The notes: generated from the letters alone by a model not told the origin. 64,000 nucleotides of DNA from Mycolicibacterium elephantis DSM 44368 (GCF_004014805.1 NZ_ATDN01000025.1:1-64000); one strand, 5' to 3'. Shown: positions 1 to 8,464, counted from the first letter of the stretch. Program-made: numbers and translations.

Positions 1-1
1 C

Positions 2-325
2 CCCGGCGGCTGGCGCGACCATCAGTTCCCCGACGGCACCGTGGTGTTGACTTCGCCCACCGGGCACGTCTACCGCAGCCAGGCCCACGGCGCGAGCCTG
101 TTTCCGGCCCTGGCCCGACCCACCGGCGAACTCGACCTGCCCACCGACGCGAGCCCACCGGACCCCGACCGGCTGGCGAAGATGCCGCGGCGCAAACAAA
201 CCCGCGACCAAGACCGCCGCGACCGCATCAACGCCGAACGCCGCCAACGCCAAGAACTCATCACCGAACAACAACGCCAACACCAAGCCTGGCTCACCCA
301 AAACGAAAAACCCCCACCCTTCTGA
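2..325 (+). CDS. 13E12-family (DUF222/HNH) protein, C-terminal end only
   Basis: An open frame runs in from the left edge, so the start lies outside the window. The visible 107 residues begin with PGGWRDHQFPDGTVV and continue with TSPTGHVYRS. This is the typical tail of mycobacterial 13E12-repeat proteins, which carry a DUF222 domain followed by an HNH nuclease domain. The last 45 residues are rich in Arg, Gln and Asp and probably form a charged helix. The HNH core is not visible, so nuclease function is inferred from the family. These genes are often multicopy and are known targets for phage integration in the M. tuberculosis complex. The gene converges on the aspB-like gene 15 bp further on. 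Confidence 0.8.
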   Translation, partial: PGGWRDHQFPDGTVVLTSPTGHVYRSQAHGASLFPALARPTGELDLPTDASPPDPDRLAKMPRRKQTRDQDRRDRINAERRQRQELITEQQRQHQAWLTQNEKPPPF

Positions 326-340
326 GCCCGGGGCGGGGTG

Positions 341-1501
341 CTACTGCAACCAAGAGCCGATGCGCCGCACCGCCTCCTCGATATCACTCGTCGGGCCTGC
401 GAATGACAGCCGGACGAACGAGCCACCGCGTGCCGGGTCGAAGTCGATGCCCGGCGCAATGGCAACACCGGTGTCGTTCAACAACTTCGAGCAGAACGAC
501 AGCGAGTCGGTGGTCAGATGCGAGACGTCGGCGTAGACATAGAACGCGCCGTCCGTTGGGGCCAGCCGGTCGATACCGATGCTCCGCAGCCCGTCGAGCA
601 GCAGGCGACGGTTGGCGGCGTAGTGGTCCAGCAGCGCATCGGCTTCGGCGATCGACTCCGGCGCGAAGGCAGCGACGGCCGCGACCTGAGCCAGCGCCGG
701 CGGACAGATGGTGAAGTTACCGGTCAGACAGTCGACCGCGCGCTGCAGTTCCTTGGGCACCAGCAGCCAGCCGAGCCGCCACCCGGTCATCGCGAAGTAC
801 TTCGAAAAGCTGTTCACCACAACTGCTTCCCGTGACGTCTCCCAGGCGCAGCTGGTCGCGGGCGCGCCTTCGTAGACCAGCCCGTGGTACACCTCGTCAC
901 TGACCAAGCGCACACCCGTCGACGCGCACCACGACGCGATCGCGGCAAGTTCTTCGGGAGGAATGACCGTTCCGGTCGGGTTGGCGGGGCTGGCGACGAT
1001 GACGCCCTGCACCGGTGGATCCAGCTCGGCGAGCATCTGCGCGGTGGGCTGGAACCGGGTCTCCGGTCCGCAGGCGATCTCGACGACTTCACAGCCCAAC
1101 GCCGAGAGGATGTTGCGGTAGCAGGGGTAACCCGGGCTCGCGATCGCCACCCGGTCGCCGACGTCGAAGCAGGCCAGGAACGCCAACAGGAAACCGCCCG
1201 ACGAACCGGTGGTGATGACCACGTCGTCCGGATCCACAGTGAGTTCGTACCGGCCGCGGTATGCCTCGGCGATGGCCTCCCGCAGCTCCGGAATACCAAG
1301 CGCGACGGTGTATCCGAGCACGGTGTTGTCCAACGCATCCTTGGCAGCGGCCCGCACCGCCGCGGGCGCCCCCGCACTGGGCTGGCCGGCCGACAGGTTG
1401 ACCAGGTCACCGTGGCTTCGCTGACGCTCGGCCGCGGCCAGCCACACGTCCATCACATAGAACGGCGGAATCCCCGCCCGCAGCGCGATCTTCCCGCTCA
1501 T
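341..1501 (-). CDS. aspB: PLP-dependent aminotransferase, AspB type (Rv3565-like)
   Basis: This 386-residue fold-type I aminotransferase has the family landmarks: SPANPTGTV near the middle, SDEVYHGLVY, and the PLP-lysine motif SFSKYFAMTGWRLGW. The start is taken at the ATG at 1501 (MSGKIALRAGIPPF), because the upstream in-frame extension overlaps the MerR gene and does not resemble the family. In M. tuberculosis the homologue Rv3565 follows fadE33 in the fadD3-fadE31-32-33 operon. Here the order and strand are the same, but a small MerR module separates it from fadE33. Its substrate is unknown; membership in the KstR2-linked block suggests a role tied to steroid-derived acids, which is inference. 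Confidence 0.85.
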   Translation of the reverse strand: MSGKIALRAGIPPFYVMDVWLAAAERQRSHGDLVNLSAGQPSAGAPAAVRAAAKDALDNTVLGYTVALGIPELREAIAEAYRGRYELTVDPDDVVITTGSSGGFLLAFLACFDVGDRVAIASPGYPCYRNILSALGCEVVEIACGPETRFQPTAQMLAELDPPVQGVIVASPANPTGTVIPPEELAAIASWCASTGVRLVSDEVYHGLVYEGAPATSCAWETSREAVVVNSFSKYFAMTGWRLGWLLVPKELQRAVDCLTGNFTICPPALAQVAAVAAFAPESIAEADALLDHYAANRRLLLDGLRSIGIDRLAPTDGAFYVYADVSHLTTDSLSFCSKLLNDTGVAIAPGIDFDPARGGSFVRLSFAGPTSDIEEAVRRIGSWLQ

Positions 1502-1514
1502 CGAAGTCCTGTCA

Positions 1515-1946
1515 TCACGCGTGATCCTCGCATGCCGGCTCGGCGAGGCCGCGCAGCACGGCACAGTCAGCGCCCGAGGCACCGGCGCAGGCGCCGTCGG
1601 CCTCCTCGATCAGCTCCGCGATGTTGCGTTCGAGCGCATGCAACTCCGTAAGCTTGTCGCGGACGGAAGCCAGATGGGTCTCGGCCAGCTCGCGGGCTTC
1701 GTCACACGAACGGTCGGTGTCGAGCCTCAGCGACACCAGAGTCCGGACCTGTTCAACCGGAAATCCGAACTCCCGGCAGTGCCTGATGAAAGCCAACTGC
1801 CCGACCGCCTCGTGACGGTAGCGCCGCTGACCGCCGACCCGGGTCGGCGCAGGCAACAGACCGATCTGCTCGTAGTACCGGATCGTGGACGGCGATGTAC
1901 CGGCGGCCCGCGCCAGCTCCCCGATCTTCAATTCCGTCCGAGTCAT
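1515..1946 (-). CDS. MerR-family regulator, probable divalent-metal sensor
   Basis: The N-terminus (KIGELARAAGTSPSTIRYYE) is the MerR winged helix-turn-helix, followed by the long dimerisation helix. The C-terminal half holds a Cys in DRSCDEAREL and a Cys-x7-Cys pair in GACAGASGADCAVL. This arrangement matches ZntR/CadR/MerR-type sensors of +2 metals rather than CueR, where the first Cys is Ser. A further Cys lies close to the C-terminus. The ATG at 1946 is preferred over GTG/TTG codons just upstream; an AGGG lies about 8 nt before it. The gene diverges from the 2003-2667 pair, with a MerR-like dyad between them, so it probably controls itself and those genes. The inducing metal cannot be read from sequence. 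Confidence 0.8.
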   Translation of the reverse strand: MTRTELKIGELARAAGTSPSTIRYYEQIGLLPAPTRVGGQRRYRHEAVGQLAFIRHCREFGFPVEQVRTLVSLRLDTDRSCDEARELAETHLASVRDKLTELHALERNIAELIEEADGACAGASGADCAVLRGLAEPACEDHA

Positions 1947-1964
1947 CACCAACACCCTGCTCTG

Positions 1965-1995
1965 TTGAACCTCAAGCTACGTGAAGGACCATCCT
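1965..1995 (+). promoter_or_regulatory. MerR-type promoter and operator candidate
   Basis: The 57-bp gap between the divergent MerR gene and the gene at 2003 holds TTGAAC (1965-1970) and an imperfect dyad at 1970-1987, CCTCAAG-N5-TGAAGG, which resembles the CCTCAAG half site of MerR-family operators. A weak -10, CATCCT, sits 19 bp after TTGAAC. A 19-bp spacer is characteristic of MerR-activated promoters. The assignment is inferred from position and spacing. Confidence 0.5.
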
Positions 1996-2002
1996 CGAGG
2001 AT

Positions 2003-2305
2003 ATGGAACCGTCCCCAGCCTGTAACCTGCCGCCGGGCGACTACCGGAAACGCCTCGCCTGGATCGACGAACTGAACTCCTCCGCCCTACGCGAGTACCG
2101 TCGAGCAGACCGCGAGGTCGAACTCGAGTACGACGCTACGGTCGTCGAGCAGGTGCGGGAGTTCGTACGCCGTGAGCGGGAATGCTGCCCGTTCCTGGTC
2201 TTCACCGTGCGGCAAGATCGCGACGCGGTCGTCGTGCGCATCGAGGTGCCCGAAGACCTGAGCCGGTCCGCTGACGAACTGTTCGCGCCCTACACCGGAT
2301 CATGA
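2003..2305 (+). CDS. Small CCPF-motif protein next to MerR regulator
   Basis: This is a 100-residue protein with no signal peptide or membrane segment. It carries the motif RRERECCPFLVFTV in its second half, preceded by a predicted helix (EQVREFVRRE). Small proteins with this E-R-x-C-C-P-F-L-x-F signature are often found beside MerR regulators and metal-resistance genes, which suggests thiol chemistry or metal binding, but I know of no proven function. The gene diverges from the MerR regulator and its stop overlaps the start of the SpoIIAA-like gene by 4 nt (ATGA), so the two are probably translationally coupled. A GAGG lies only 2 nt before the ATG, which is unusually close. Confidence 0.65.
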   Translation: MEPSPACNLPPGDYRKRLAWIDELNSSALREYRRADREVELEYDATVVEQVREFVRRERECCPFLVFTVRQDRDAVVVRIEVPEDLSRSADELFAPYTGS

Positions 2306-2667
2306 TCGAGTTCGAGCCGACCAGTACCGCCGACATTCTCGTCGTCCACGCGCGCGGAAAGTTGACCGGTCGGGATTACCGCGAGGTCCTCGCGCCTCGC
2401 GTTCGGTCGATGCTCGATCGCACCGGCACGCTCAAGGTGATGTTCGTGATCGACGAAGACTTCGAGGGTTGGGCACTCGCGGCCGCGTGGGCGAACACGG
2501 TGTTCGATTGGAAGCACCGCAGAGACTTCGCGAAGGTCGCGATGGTCGGGGCGCCCAGATGGGAGCAGTGGTGCGTCAATGTGGCGGCTTCGCTGCTGAT
2601 GACGGGCCAGCTGGCGACGTTTCGCCGCGACGAACTACCGCAGGCGTGGGAGTGGTTGCGCGCCTGA
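2302..2667 (+). CDS. SpoIIAA-like (STAS-fold) protein
   Basis: This 121-residue protein looks like the SpoIIAA-like family (COG/PF11964 type). The pattern is an N-terminal strand region (ILVVHARGKLTGRDY), a central LKVMFVIDEDFEGW segment, a WKHRRDFAKVAMVG strand-helix and a C-terminal EAWEWL-like ending (QAWEWLRA). Such proteins bind small hydrophobic ligands or act as anti-anti-sigma-like domains; the exact role is unknown. It overlaps the CCPF-motif gene by 4 nt and ends 3 bp from the converging end of fadE33, so it belongs to the MerR-linked insertion. Confidence 0.7.
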   Translation: MIEFEPTSTADILVVHARGKLTGRDYREVLAPRVRSMLDRTGTLKVMFVIDEDFEGWALAAAWANTVFDWKHRRDFAKVAMVGAPRWEQWCVNVAASLLMTGQLATFRRDELPQAWEWLRA

Positions 2668-2670
2668 GCG

Positions 2671-3612
2671 TTACAGCACCTCGGCTTCGAGCCGCCGCAA
2701 GTGCTCCCGCGGCGGTCCGAGCAGCTGTGCGCTGCCGTGCGCCCGCTTGAAGTACAGCTGGATGTCGTGCTCCCAGGTGATCGCGATGCCGCCGTGCATC
2801 TGTACCGCCTCCGCGGCGACTTTGGAGAACGCCTCGCTCGCCGACACCCGGGCCAGCGCCGCCGAGGTGGGTGACGGCTCGCCGATCGCATCGTCGACGA
2901 CCGCGCGCGCAGACTGCACCGCAACGTACAGGTCGGCCATCCGGTGTTTGAGCGCCTGGAAGCTGCCGATCGGGCGGCCGAACTGCACCCGGTCCTTGGT
3001 GTACTGCACCGTCAGGTCCAGGCAACGGGACGCCGCGCCGATCTGCTCGGCGGCCAGCAGGATCGCCGCGGTGTCGGCGAGGCCGGGGTCGGCGCCGATG
3101 TCGGTGGTGTCCTGCGGTTCGACACGTGCCAGTCGGCGCGTCGGGTCCATGGTGTCGACGCGGTTCGCGGTGAAGCTGGTCCAGCGGGCCAGCCGAGCAC
3201 CGTCGGCGGCGATCACCACGTCGGCGACGTCGCCGTTGACCACGTATCCCGCGTCGAACACGACAGCACCCAGCCGGGTGCCCTCGGCGAGGCCCTCGAG
3301 CGCGTCGGTGTCGGGCTGGTCGGCGGCCAGCAGCGCCAACTCGGCGAGCGTGGTGCCGAGCAGCGGCGTGGGCACCAAGGCCTTGCCGAGTTCCTCGAGG
3401 ACGACGGCCGCGTCGGCCAGTTCACCGCCTGCGCCGCCCATCTCCTCGGGCACCACCAACGCCGCGGCGCCGACCTGCTCGCACAGCACCTGCCACAGCG
3501 CCTCGTCGTAACCGCGCTCGGAGTCCATCGCCGCACGCACCGCCGCCGGGGGCGCGTGCTTGTCGACCAGCGCCGCAACGGTTTCGCGAAGTAGCTGTCG
3601 TTCCTCGGTCAC
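2671..3612 (-). CDS. fadE33: Acyl-CoA dehydrogenase FadE33
   Basis: This short acyl-CoA dehydrogenase (313 residues) has the middle-domain-to-C-terminal helical signature KDRVQFGRPIGSFQALKHRM and the C-terminal VQMHGGIAITWEHD. Synteny identifies it: it follows fadE32 with a 4-nt overlap in the order fadD3-fadE31-fadE32-fadE33, as in M. tuberculosis Rv3561-Rv3564. These short FadEs usually work as heteromers with a second FadE that supplies missing FAD or catalytic residues. The family acts late in degradation of the steroid C/D-ring fragment. The exact substrate of FadE33 is not settled from sequence. Confidence 0.85.
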   Translation of the reverse strand: MTEERQLLRETVAALVDKHAPPAAVRAAMDSERGYDEALWQVLCEQVGAAALVVPEEMGGAGGELADAAVVLEELGKALVPTPLLGTTLAELALLAADQPDTDALEGLAEGTRLGAVVFDAGYVVNGDVADVVIAADGARLARWTSFTANRVDTMDPTRRLARVEPQDTTDIGADPGLADTAAILLAAEQIGAASRCLDLTVQYTKDRVQFGRPIGSFQALKHRMADLYVAVQSARAVVDDAIGEPSPTSAALARVSASEAFSKVAAEAVQMHGGIAITWEHDIQLYFKRAHGSAQLLGPPREHLRRLEAEVL

Positions 3613-4574
3613 AACGCCTCCAATACCCGTCGCCGGTGCACGGTCGGATCACCCCACGCCGAGCGCAGCGCCTGCACCCGCAGTAACCACAGCGACAGAT
3701 CGTGCTCCTGGGTGAAGCCGATCGCGCCGTGCGTCTGCAGCGCCGAACGCGCCGCCAACAGCGCGGCATCGGAGGCGGCGGCCTTGGCGGCGCTGACATC
3801 GCGCGCGGCGGCCGGCGATCCATCGGCCAGTGACAGCGCCGCGCCGTACACCAACGGCCGCGCCAACTCGACGGCGATGTGCACGTCGGCGAGCTTGTGC
3901 TTGATGGCCTGATAGGTACCGATCACCTTGCCGAACTGGCTGCGCTGCTTGGCGTACTCGACCGACATGTCCAGCATCGCCTGCCCCGCCCCGACCAGCT
4001 GAGCGGCCGTGGCCAGCGCCCCGAACTCGTAGGCCCACGCCACGTCGGCCGGCCGGGCCTCGCCTGCCGCCTCGACATCGAACAACCGGCGGCTGGGGTC
4101 CACCGACTCGTGCTGCGCACCGGCGGCCGCGTCGTGCACCTCGCCGTCGGTGGCGAGCAGGACCAGGCCCGCCGTGTCGGCATCCAGGGCGCGCGGGACC
4201 TGCGGGGGCATGGCGACGGTCGCGATCAGTTCACCGGCGGCCAGCGCTGCGCTGCGCTCAGCCCACTCGTCTTGGCCGGCGAGCAGAACCGGTGCCACCG
4301 CAATGGATTCGGTGACCGGCCCGGGCACGCACCAACGGCCCAGCCGTTCGGCGGCGACCACCAGGTCGACGGGATGCGCCTCGATTCCGTCGTACTTCTC
4401 CGCCACGTTCAGCGCCGTGACACCTAGATCGGCCAGCTGCGACCAGACCTTGCGGCCCGGTGTGGTGTCACCGGCTGCCCATGCCCGCACCGCGCCGGGC
4501 AGGTCCGCGGCGCCGAGCGCGGCGTCGATGCTCGCGGCGAAGTCGCGCTGCTGTTCGTCCAGATCGAATTTCAT
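3609..4574 (-). CDS. fadE32: Acyl-CoA dehydrogenase FadE32
   Basis: This 321-residue protein starts MKFDLDEQQRDFAAS. The ATG at 4574 was chosen because 29 further in-frame upstream residues overlap fadE31 and are low-complexity. It contains the acyl-CoA dehydrogenase motif YAKQRSQFGKVIGTYQAIK and the end motif LQTHGAIGFTQEHD. It lies between fadE31 (4-nt gap) and fadE33 (4-nt overlap). In M. tuberculosis, FadE31/FadE32 are assigned to beta-oxidation of the ring-opened product 4-methyl-5-oxo-octanedioyl-CoA. The transfer of that role here rests on identical gene order. Confidence 0.85.
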   Translation of the reverse strand: MKFDLDEQQRDFAASIDAALGAADLPGAVRAWAAGDTTPGRKVWSQLADLGVTALNVAEKYDGIEAHPVDLVVAAERLGRWCVPGPVTESIAVAPVLLAGQDEWAERSAALAAGELIATVAMPPQVPRALDADTAGLVLLATDGEVHDAAAGAQHESVDPSRRLFDVEAAGEARPADVAWAYEFGALATAAQLVGAGQAMLDMSVEYAKQRSQFGKVIGTYQAIKHKLADVHIAVELARPLVYGAALSLADGSPAAARDVSAAKAAASDAALLAARSALQTHGAIGFTQEHDLSLWLLRVQALRSAWGDPTVHRRRVLEAL

Positions 4575-4578
4575 GTGT

Positions 4579-5703
4579 CTACTTTCGGGGGAGACCCAGG
4601 AGCCGCTCGGCGATGATGTTGCGCTGAATCTCGTTGGTGCCGGCGTAAATCGGCCCACCAAGGGCGAACAGCAGCCCGTCGGTCCACGCGTCGGCGAGCT
4701 CGGCGTCCGGGCCGCGCATGTCGAGAGCGGTCTGATGCAGTGCGACGTCGAGCTCGGACCAGAACACCTTGGTCACGCTGGACTCGGCGCCCAGCTCACC
4801 GCCCGCGGCCAGCCTGGTGACGGTGCCGAAGGTGTGCAGCCGGTAGGCCTGCGCCTTGATCCAGGCGTCGGCCACCCGATCGGCGTAGGCAGGATCGGGA
4901 TTCTCTTTCCATTGCGCCACAAGCCGTTCCGCAGGGGCCAGAAACCGCGCCGGGCTGCGGAGGGACATGCCCCGTTCGTTGCTCGACGTGCTCATCGCCG
5001 CACGCCACCCGTCGTGCACGTCGCCGATGACGTCGTTGTCGGGGACGAACACGTCGTCGAGGAAGATCTCCCCGAACCCGGTGTCACCGCCGAGTTGGGC
5101 GATGGGCCGAACCGTGACGCCCTCGGCCTTCAGGTCGAACATGAAGTACGTGAGGCCACGGTGTCGTTCGGCCTCCGGATCGGAGCGGAACAGCCCGAAC
5201 GCGCGGTCCCCGAACGGAGCCCGCGAACTCCAGATCTTCTGGCCGTTGAGCAGCCAGCCGCCGTCGGTGCGCGTCGCCGTCGAACGCAATGACGCCAGAT
5301 CGCTCCCGGACTCGGGCTCCGACCACGCCTGAGCCCAGATCTCCTCGCCGGTGGCCATTTTCGGCAGGACCCGGTCGAGTTGCTCCTCGGTGCCGTGCGC
5401 GAACAACGTCGGCGCCAGCATCGATGTGCCGTTCGCGCTGGCCCGCCCGGGGGCGCCTGCCCGGAAGTACTCCTCCTCGTAGACCACCCACTGCAGCAGG
5501 GAAGCGTCGCGGCCGCCGTACTTCTCGGGCCAGGTGATCACAGAGAGGCCGGCGTCGTACAGCACCCGGTCCCAACGCCGGTGCTGTTCGAACCCCTCGG
5601 CGGTGTCGTAGGACTTCGTCGGAAACGAATCCCGGTTCGCCGCAAGGAACTCGCGCACCTCGGCCTGGAACTCGAGGGTGGCGTCGTCGAAACTCAGATC
5701 CAT
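4579..5703 (-). CDS. fadE31: Acyl-CoA dehydrogenase FadE31
   Basis: This 374-residue full-length acyl-CoA dehydrogenase has the FAD/substrate motif WSEPESGSDLASLRSTA, the NGQKIWSS strand and the C-terminal signature GTNEIQRNIIAERLLGLPR. The start ATG at 5703 overlaps the fadD3 stop by 1 nt (TGATG); an in-frame TTG lies one codon upstream. It is the larger partner in the fadE31-32-33 set of the steroid C/D-ring operon. Gene order and spacing suggest co-translation with fadD3. Confidence 0.87.
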   Translation of the reverse strand: MDLSFDDATLEFQAEVREFLAANRDSFPTKSYDTAEGFEQHRRWDRVLYDAGLSVITWPEKYGGRDASLLQWVVYEEEYFRAGAPGRASANGTSMLAPTLFAHGTEEQLDRVLPKMATGEEIWAQAWSEPESGSDLASLRSTATRTDGGWLLNGQKIWSSRAPFGDRAFGLFRSDPEAERHRGLTYFMFDLKAEGVTVRPIAQLGGDTGFGEIFLDDVFVPDNDVIGDVHDGWRAAMSTSSNERGMSLRSPARFLAPAERLVAQWKENPDPAYADRVADAWIKAQAYRLHTFGTVTRLAAGGELGAESSVTKVFWSELDVALHQTALDMRGPDAELADAWTDGLLFALGGPIYAGTNEIQRNIIAERLLGLPRK

Positions 5704-7268
5704 CAAACTCTTTCCCTCAACAGCGGCTTGACCACCTTGCCACCCGGATTGCGCGGCAGCGCGTCGAGGAACTCCACCGACCGCGGTACCTTGAAGTTCG
5801 CCAAATGCTGTCGCGTGTAGGCGATTACCGTCTCTTCATCCAGCTCGACACCGGGTTTGGTGACCAGAAAGGCCTTGCCGACCTCGCCGAGCCGCTCGTC
5901 GGGCACGCCGATCACCGCGGATTCGGCGACCCCGTCCAGCCGGGCCAGCACCTGCTCGACCTCGGCCGGATACACGTTGAACCCGCCGCAGATGTACATG
6001 TCCTTGAGGCGGTCGGTGATCTGCAGGTTTCCCCTCTCGTCGACGCGGCCCACGTCGCCGGTGTGCAGCCAACCGTCGGCGTCGATGGCCTCCGCGGTGG
6101 CCTCGGGGTCGTCGAGGTAACCGAGCATCACGTTGGGGCCGCGCAGCAGCACCTCGCCGGTGCCGTCCTCGTCGGGGTCGTCGATGCTCAGTTCGAAGCC
6201 GGCGATCGGGCGCCCGCAGGTCGTCGCGACGGTCACCGCGTCGTCGTCGGGCCGGCACATGGTGCCGAAGCCGCTGGCCTCGGTCAGCCCGTACGCGGTC
6301 AGCACGATGTCGATGTCCAGCTCGTTCTGCATGCGCTCGATCAGCACCACCGGGATCGTCGCGGCGCCCGTGACCGCGAACCGCAGCGACGACAGGTCGT
6401 AGCCGCCGCGGCGGGGGTGATCCAGGATCGTCTGATAGATCGTCGGGGGGCCGGGCAGCACGGTGATGCGGTGCTCGGCCACGGCCTGCATCGCCTTCTC
6501 GGGGTCGAAGGTGAGCTGAGGAAACAGCGTCGCGCCCGTCTGCAGGCAGGCGAGGATCCCGGCCTTGTAGCCGAAGTTGTGGAAGAACGGGTTGATGCAC
6601 AGGTAGCGGTCGGCGCTGGTGAGCTGACCGCATTCCGCCCACGCCGCGGGCGCATCCAGTGACTGGCGGTGTGCGCACAGCACGCCCTTGCTGCGGCCGG
6701 TGGTGCCCGAGGTGAACAGGATGTCGGACACGTCGTCGGGTTTCACCGCGGCGGCCCGCGCGTCGACGTCGCCGGCCCGGCCGGCCCCGCGCGCCATGAA
6801 CTCGTCCCAGGTGCCGTCGTCCTTCTCGATCGGCACGCGCACGATGTGACGCAGGTGCGGCAGTGCGTCCCGGTCGATCGAGGCGGCCTTGTCCACGCCG
6901 AGGAACTCCCCGGACGCGAACAACAGCGGCGCCTCGGTGCGGCCGATGATGTCGGCTGCCTCGCTGGCGGTGTAGCGGGTGTTCAACGGCACCACGACCC
7001 CGCCGGCGTAGTGGGTGGCCAGGCAGGCCACCACCCAGTGCCAGGTGTTGGGCGACCAGATCGCCACCCGGTCGCCGGCCTCGATGCCCAGGTCGATCAT
7101 CGCCGCGGCGGCCGTGCGGACCTGCTCGCGCAGTTGGGCGAACGTGAACGTGCGGTCGTCTCCGGCTGAATTGACGGCACCGCCGTCGGTGACCAGGGCG
7201 AGATGGTCCCGGAATCGGTCGGCAGTGTGGTCCAAGACCTGGGGAATGGTCCTTGGATCCGAACTCAT
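5703..7268 (-). CDS. fadD3: FadD3, HIP-CoA ligase
   Basis: This 521-residue AMP-forming acyl-CoA synthetase has the ATP-binding loop LFTSGTTGRSKG (about 185-196), the YGLTEASGFG A5 motif, DGWLHTGDVG, and the end motif LPRNPGGKVVK containing the catalytic lysine. In M. tuberculosis FadD3 (Rv3561) activates the C/D-ring propionate HIP (3a-alpha-H-4-alpha(3'-propanoate)-7a-beta-methylhexahydro-1,5-indanedione), the committed step of the KstR2 pathway. Identity rests on family plus exact synteny with fadE31-33, fadE30 and kstR2. A GAGGGAG ribosome-binding site lies 5 nt before the ATG. Transcription diverges from fadE30 across a 47-bp gap with one KstR2 operator. Confidence 0.9.
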   Translation of the reverse strand: MSSDPRTIPQVLDHTADRFRDHLALVTDGGAVNSAGDDRTFTFAQLREQVRTAAAAMIDLGIEAGDRVAIWSPNTWHWVVACLATHYAGGVVVPLNTRYTASEAADIIGRTEAPLLFASGEFLGVDKAASIDRDALPHLRHIVRVPIEKDDGTWDEFMARGAGRAGDVDARAAAVKPDDVSDILFTSGTTGRSKGVLCAHRQSLDAPAAWAECGQLTSADRYLCINPFFHNFGYKAGILACLQTGATLFPQLTFDPEKAMQAVAEHRITVLPGPPTIYQTILDHPRRGGYDLSSLRFAVTGAATIPVVLIERMQNELDIDIVLTAYGLTEASGFGTMCRPDDDAVTVATTCGRPIAGFELSIDDPDEDGTGEVLLRGPNVMLGYLDDPEATAEAIDADGWLHTGDVGRVDERGNLQITDRLKDMYICGGFNVYPAEVEQVLARLDGVAESAVIGVPDERLGEVGKAFLVTKPGVELDEETVIAYTRQHLANFKVPRSVEFLDALPRNPGGKVVKPLLRERV

Positions 7269-7285
7269 CGACGCTCCCTCAACAA

Positions 7286-7299
7286 AGCAAGTGCTTGGT
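7286..7299. promoter_or_regulatory. KstR2 operator between fadD3 and fadE30
   Basis: AGCAAGTGCTTGGT fits the published KstR2 consensus AnCAAGnnCTTGnT at all fixed positions. It lies in the 47-bp gap between the divergent fadD3 and fadE30 genes and should repress both. For fadE30, a TAGCCT -10 (7304-7309) is followed by 6 nt and the GTG, so that transcript is probably leaderless. Confidence 0.88.
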
Positions 7300-7315
7300 A
7301 GGTTAGCCTACAAGG

Positions 7316-8464
7316 GTGATTGGGGTCGAGGAGTTCCGGGCCGAGGTCCGCGACTGGCTGGCCGAGAACCTGGTCGGCGAGTTCGCCGCGCTCAAGGGCC
7401 TCGGCGGCCCGGGTCGCGAGCACGAGGCCTTCGAGGAACGGCGGGCGTGGAACCAGCATCTGGCCGCAGCCGGGCTGACGTGTCTGGGCTGGCCGGAGGA
7501 ACACGGCGGGCGCGGCCTGTCGGTGGCCCACCGGGTGGCGTTCTACGAGGAATACGCGATCGCCAACGCACCCGCGAAGGTCAACCACTTCGGTGAGGAG
7601 CTGCTCGGGCCGACGCTGATCGCCTACGGCACCCCCGAGCAGCAGCAGCGGTTCCTGCCGAAGATCCTCGATGTGACCGAGCTGTGGTGCCAGGGCTATT
7701 CGGAGCCGGGCGCGGGCAGTGACCTCGCCAACGTGTCGACGACCGCCGAGCTCGACGGCGACCAATGGGTGATCAACGGCCAGAAGGTGTGGACGTCACT
7801 GGCGCACTGGGCGCAATGGTGCTTTGTCGTCGCCCGCACCGAGAAGGGCTCCAAACGGCATGCGGGCCTGTCGTATCTGCTGGTGCCTCTGGACCAGCCC
7901 GGCGTGCAGATCCGCCCGATCGTGCAACTCACCGGCGACTCGGAGTTCAACGAGGTGTTCTTCGACGACGCCCGCACGGACGCCTCGCTGGTGGTCGGCG
8001 AACCCGGTGACGGCTGGCGGGTGGCGATGGGCACGCTGACGTTCGAACGCGGGGTGTCCACGCTGGGCCAGCAGATCGAGTACGCCCGCGAGCTGTCCGG
8101 TGTCGCGGAGCTGGCCAAACGCACTGGCGCAGCCGATGATCCGTTGGTCCGGGAGCGGCTGACCCGGTCGTGGGCGGGGCTGCGCACGATGCGGTCGTAT
8201 GCGCTGGCCACCATGGACGTGGAGCAACCCGGTCAAGACAACGTGTCGAAGTTGTTGTGGGCCAACTGGCATCGTGAGCTCGGTGAGATCGCGATGGATG
8301 TGCTGGGCCGCGAAGGGCTGACGCTGAGCGACGGCGAGTTCGACGAATGGCAGCGGCTGTACCTGTTCTCGCGGGCCGACACCATCTACGGCGGCTCCAA
8401 CGAAATTCAGCGCAACATCATCGCCGAGCGGGTGCTCGGACTACCGAGGGAACCAAAAGGGTGA
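7316..8464 (+). CDS. fadE30: Acyl-CoA dehydrogenase FadE30
   Basis: This 382-residue acyl-CoA dehydrogenase begins at GTG 7316, which sits 6 nt after a TAnnnT box. Motifs seen are YSEPGAGSDLANVSTTA, the NGQKVWTS strand, and the C-terminal GGSNEIQRNIIAERVLGLPR. FadE30 (Rv3560c) is thought to dehydrogenate HIP-CoA-derived intermediates after FadD3. It heads the fadE30-ipdF-kstR2-fadA6 operon, and its stop overlaps ipdF by 4 nt (GTGA). Confidence 0.88.
   Translation: MIGVEEFRAEVRDWLAENLVGEFAALKGLGGPGREHEAFEERRAWNQHLAAAGLTCLGWPEEHGGRGLSVAHRVAFYEEYAIANAPAKVNHFGEELLGPTLIAYGTPEQQQRFLPKILDVTELWCQGYSEPGAGSDLANVSTTAELDGDQWVINGQKVWTSLAHWAQWCFVVARTEKGSKRHAGLSYLLVPLDQPGVQIRPIVQLTGDSEFNEVFFDDARTDASLVVGEPGDGWRVAMGTLTFERGVSTLGQQIEYARELSGVAELAKRTGAADDPLVRERLTRSWAGLRTMRSYALATMDVEQPGQDNVSKLLWANWHRELGEIAMDVLGREGLTLSDGEFDEWQRLYLFSRADTIYGGSNEIQRNIIAERVLGLPREPKG

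Noticed and set aside
884..1651. A 255-codon plus-strand frame opposite aspB and MerR
   Set aside because: Composition is typical of an antisense shadow frame, and both minus-strand genes have strong family motifs.
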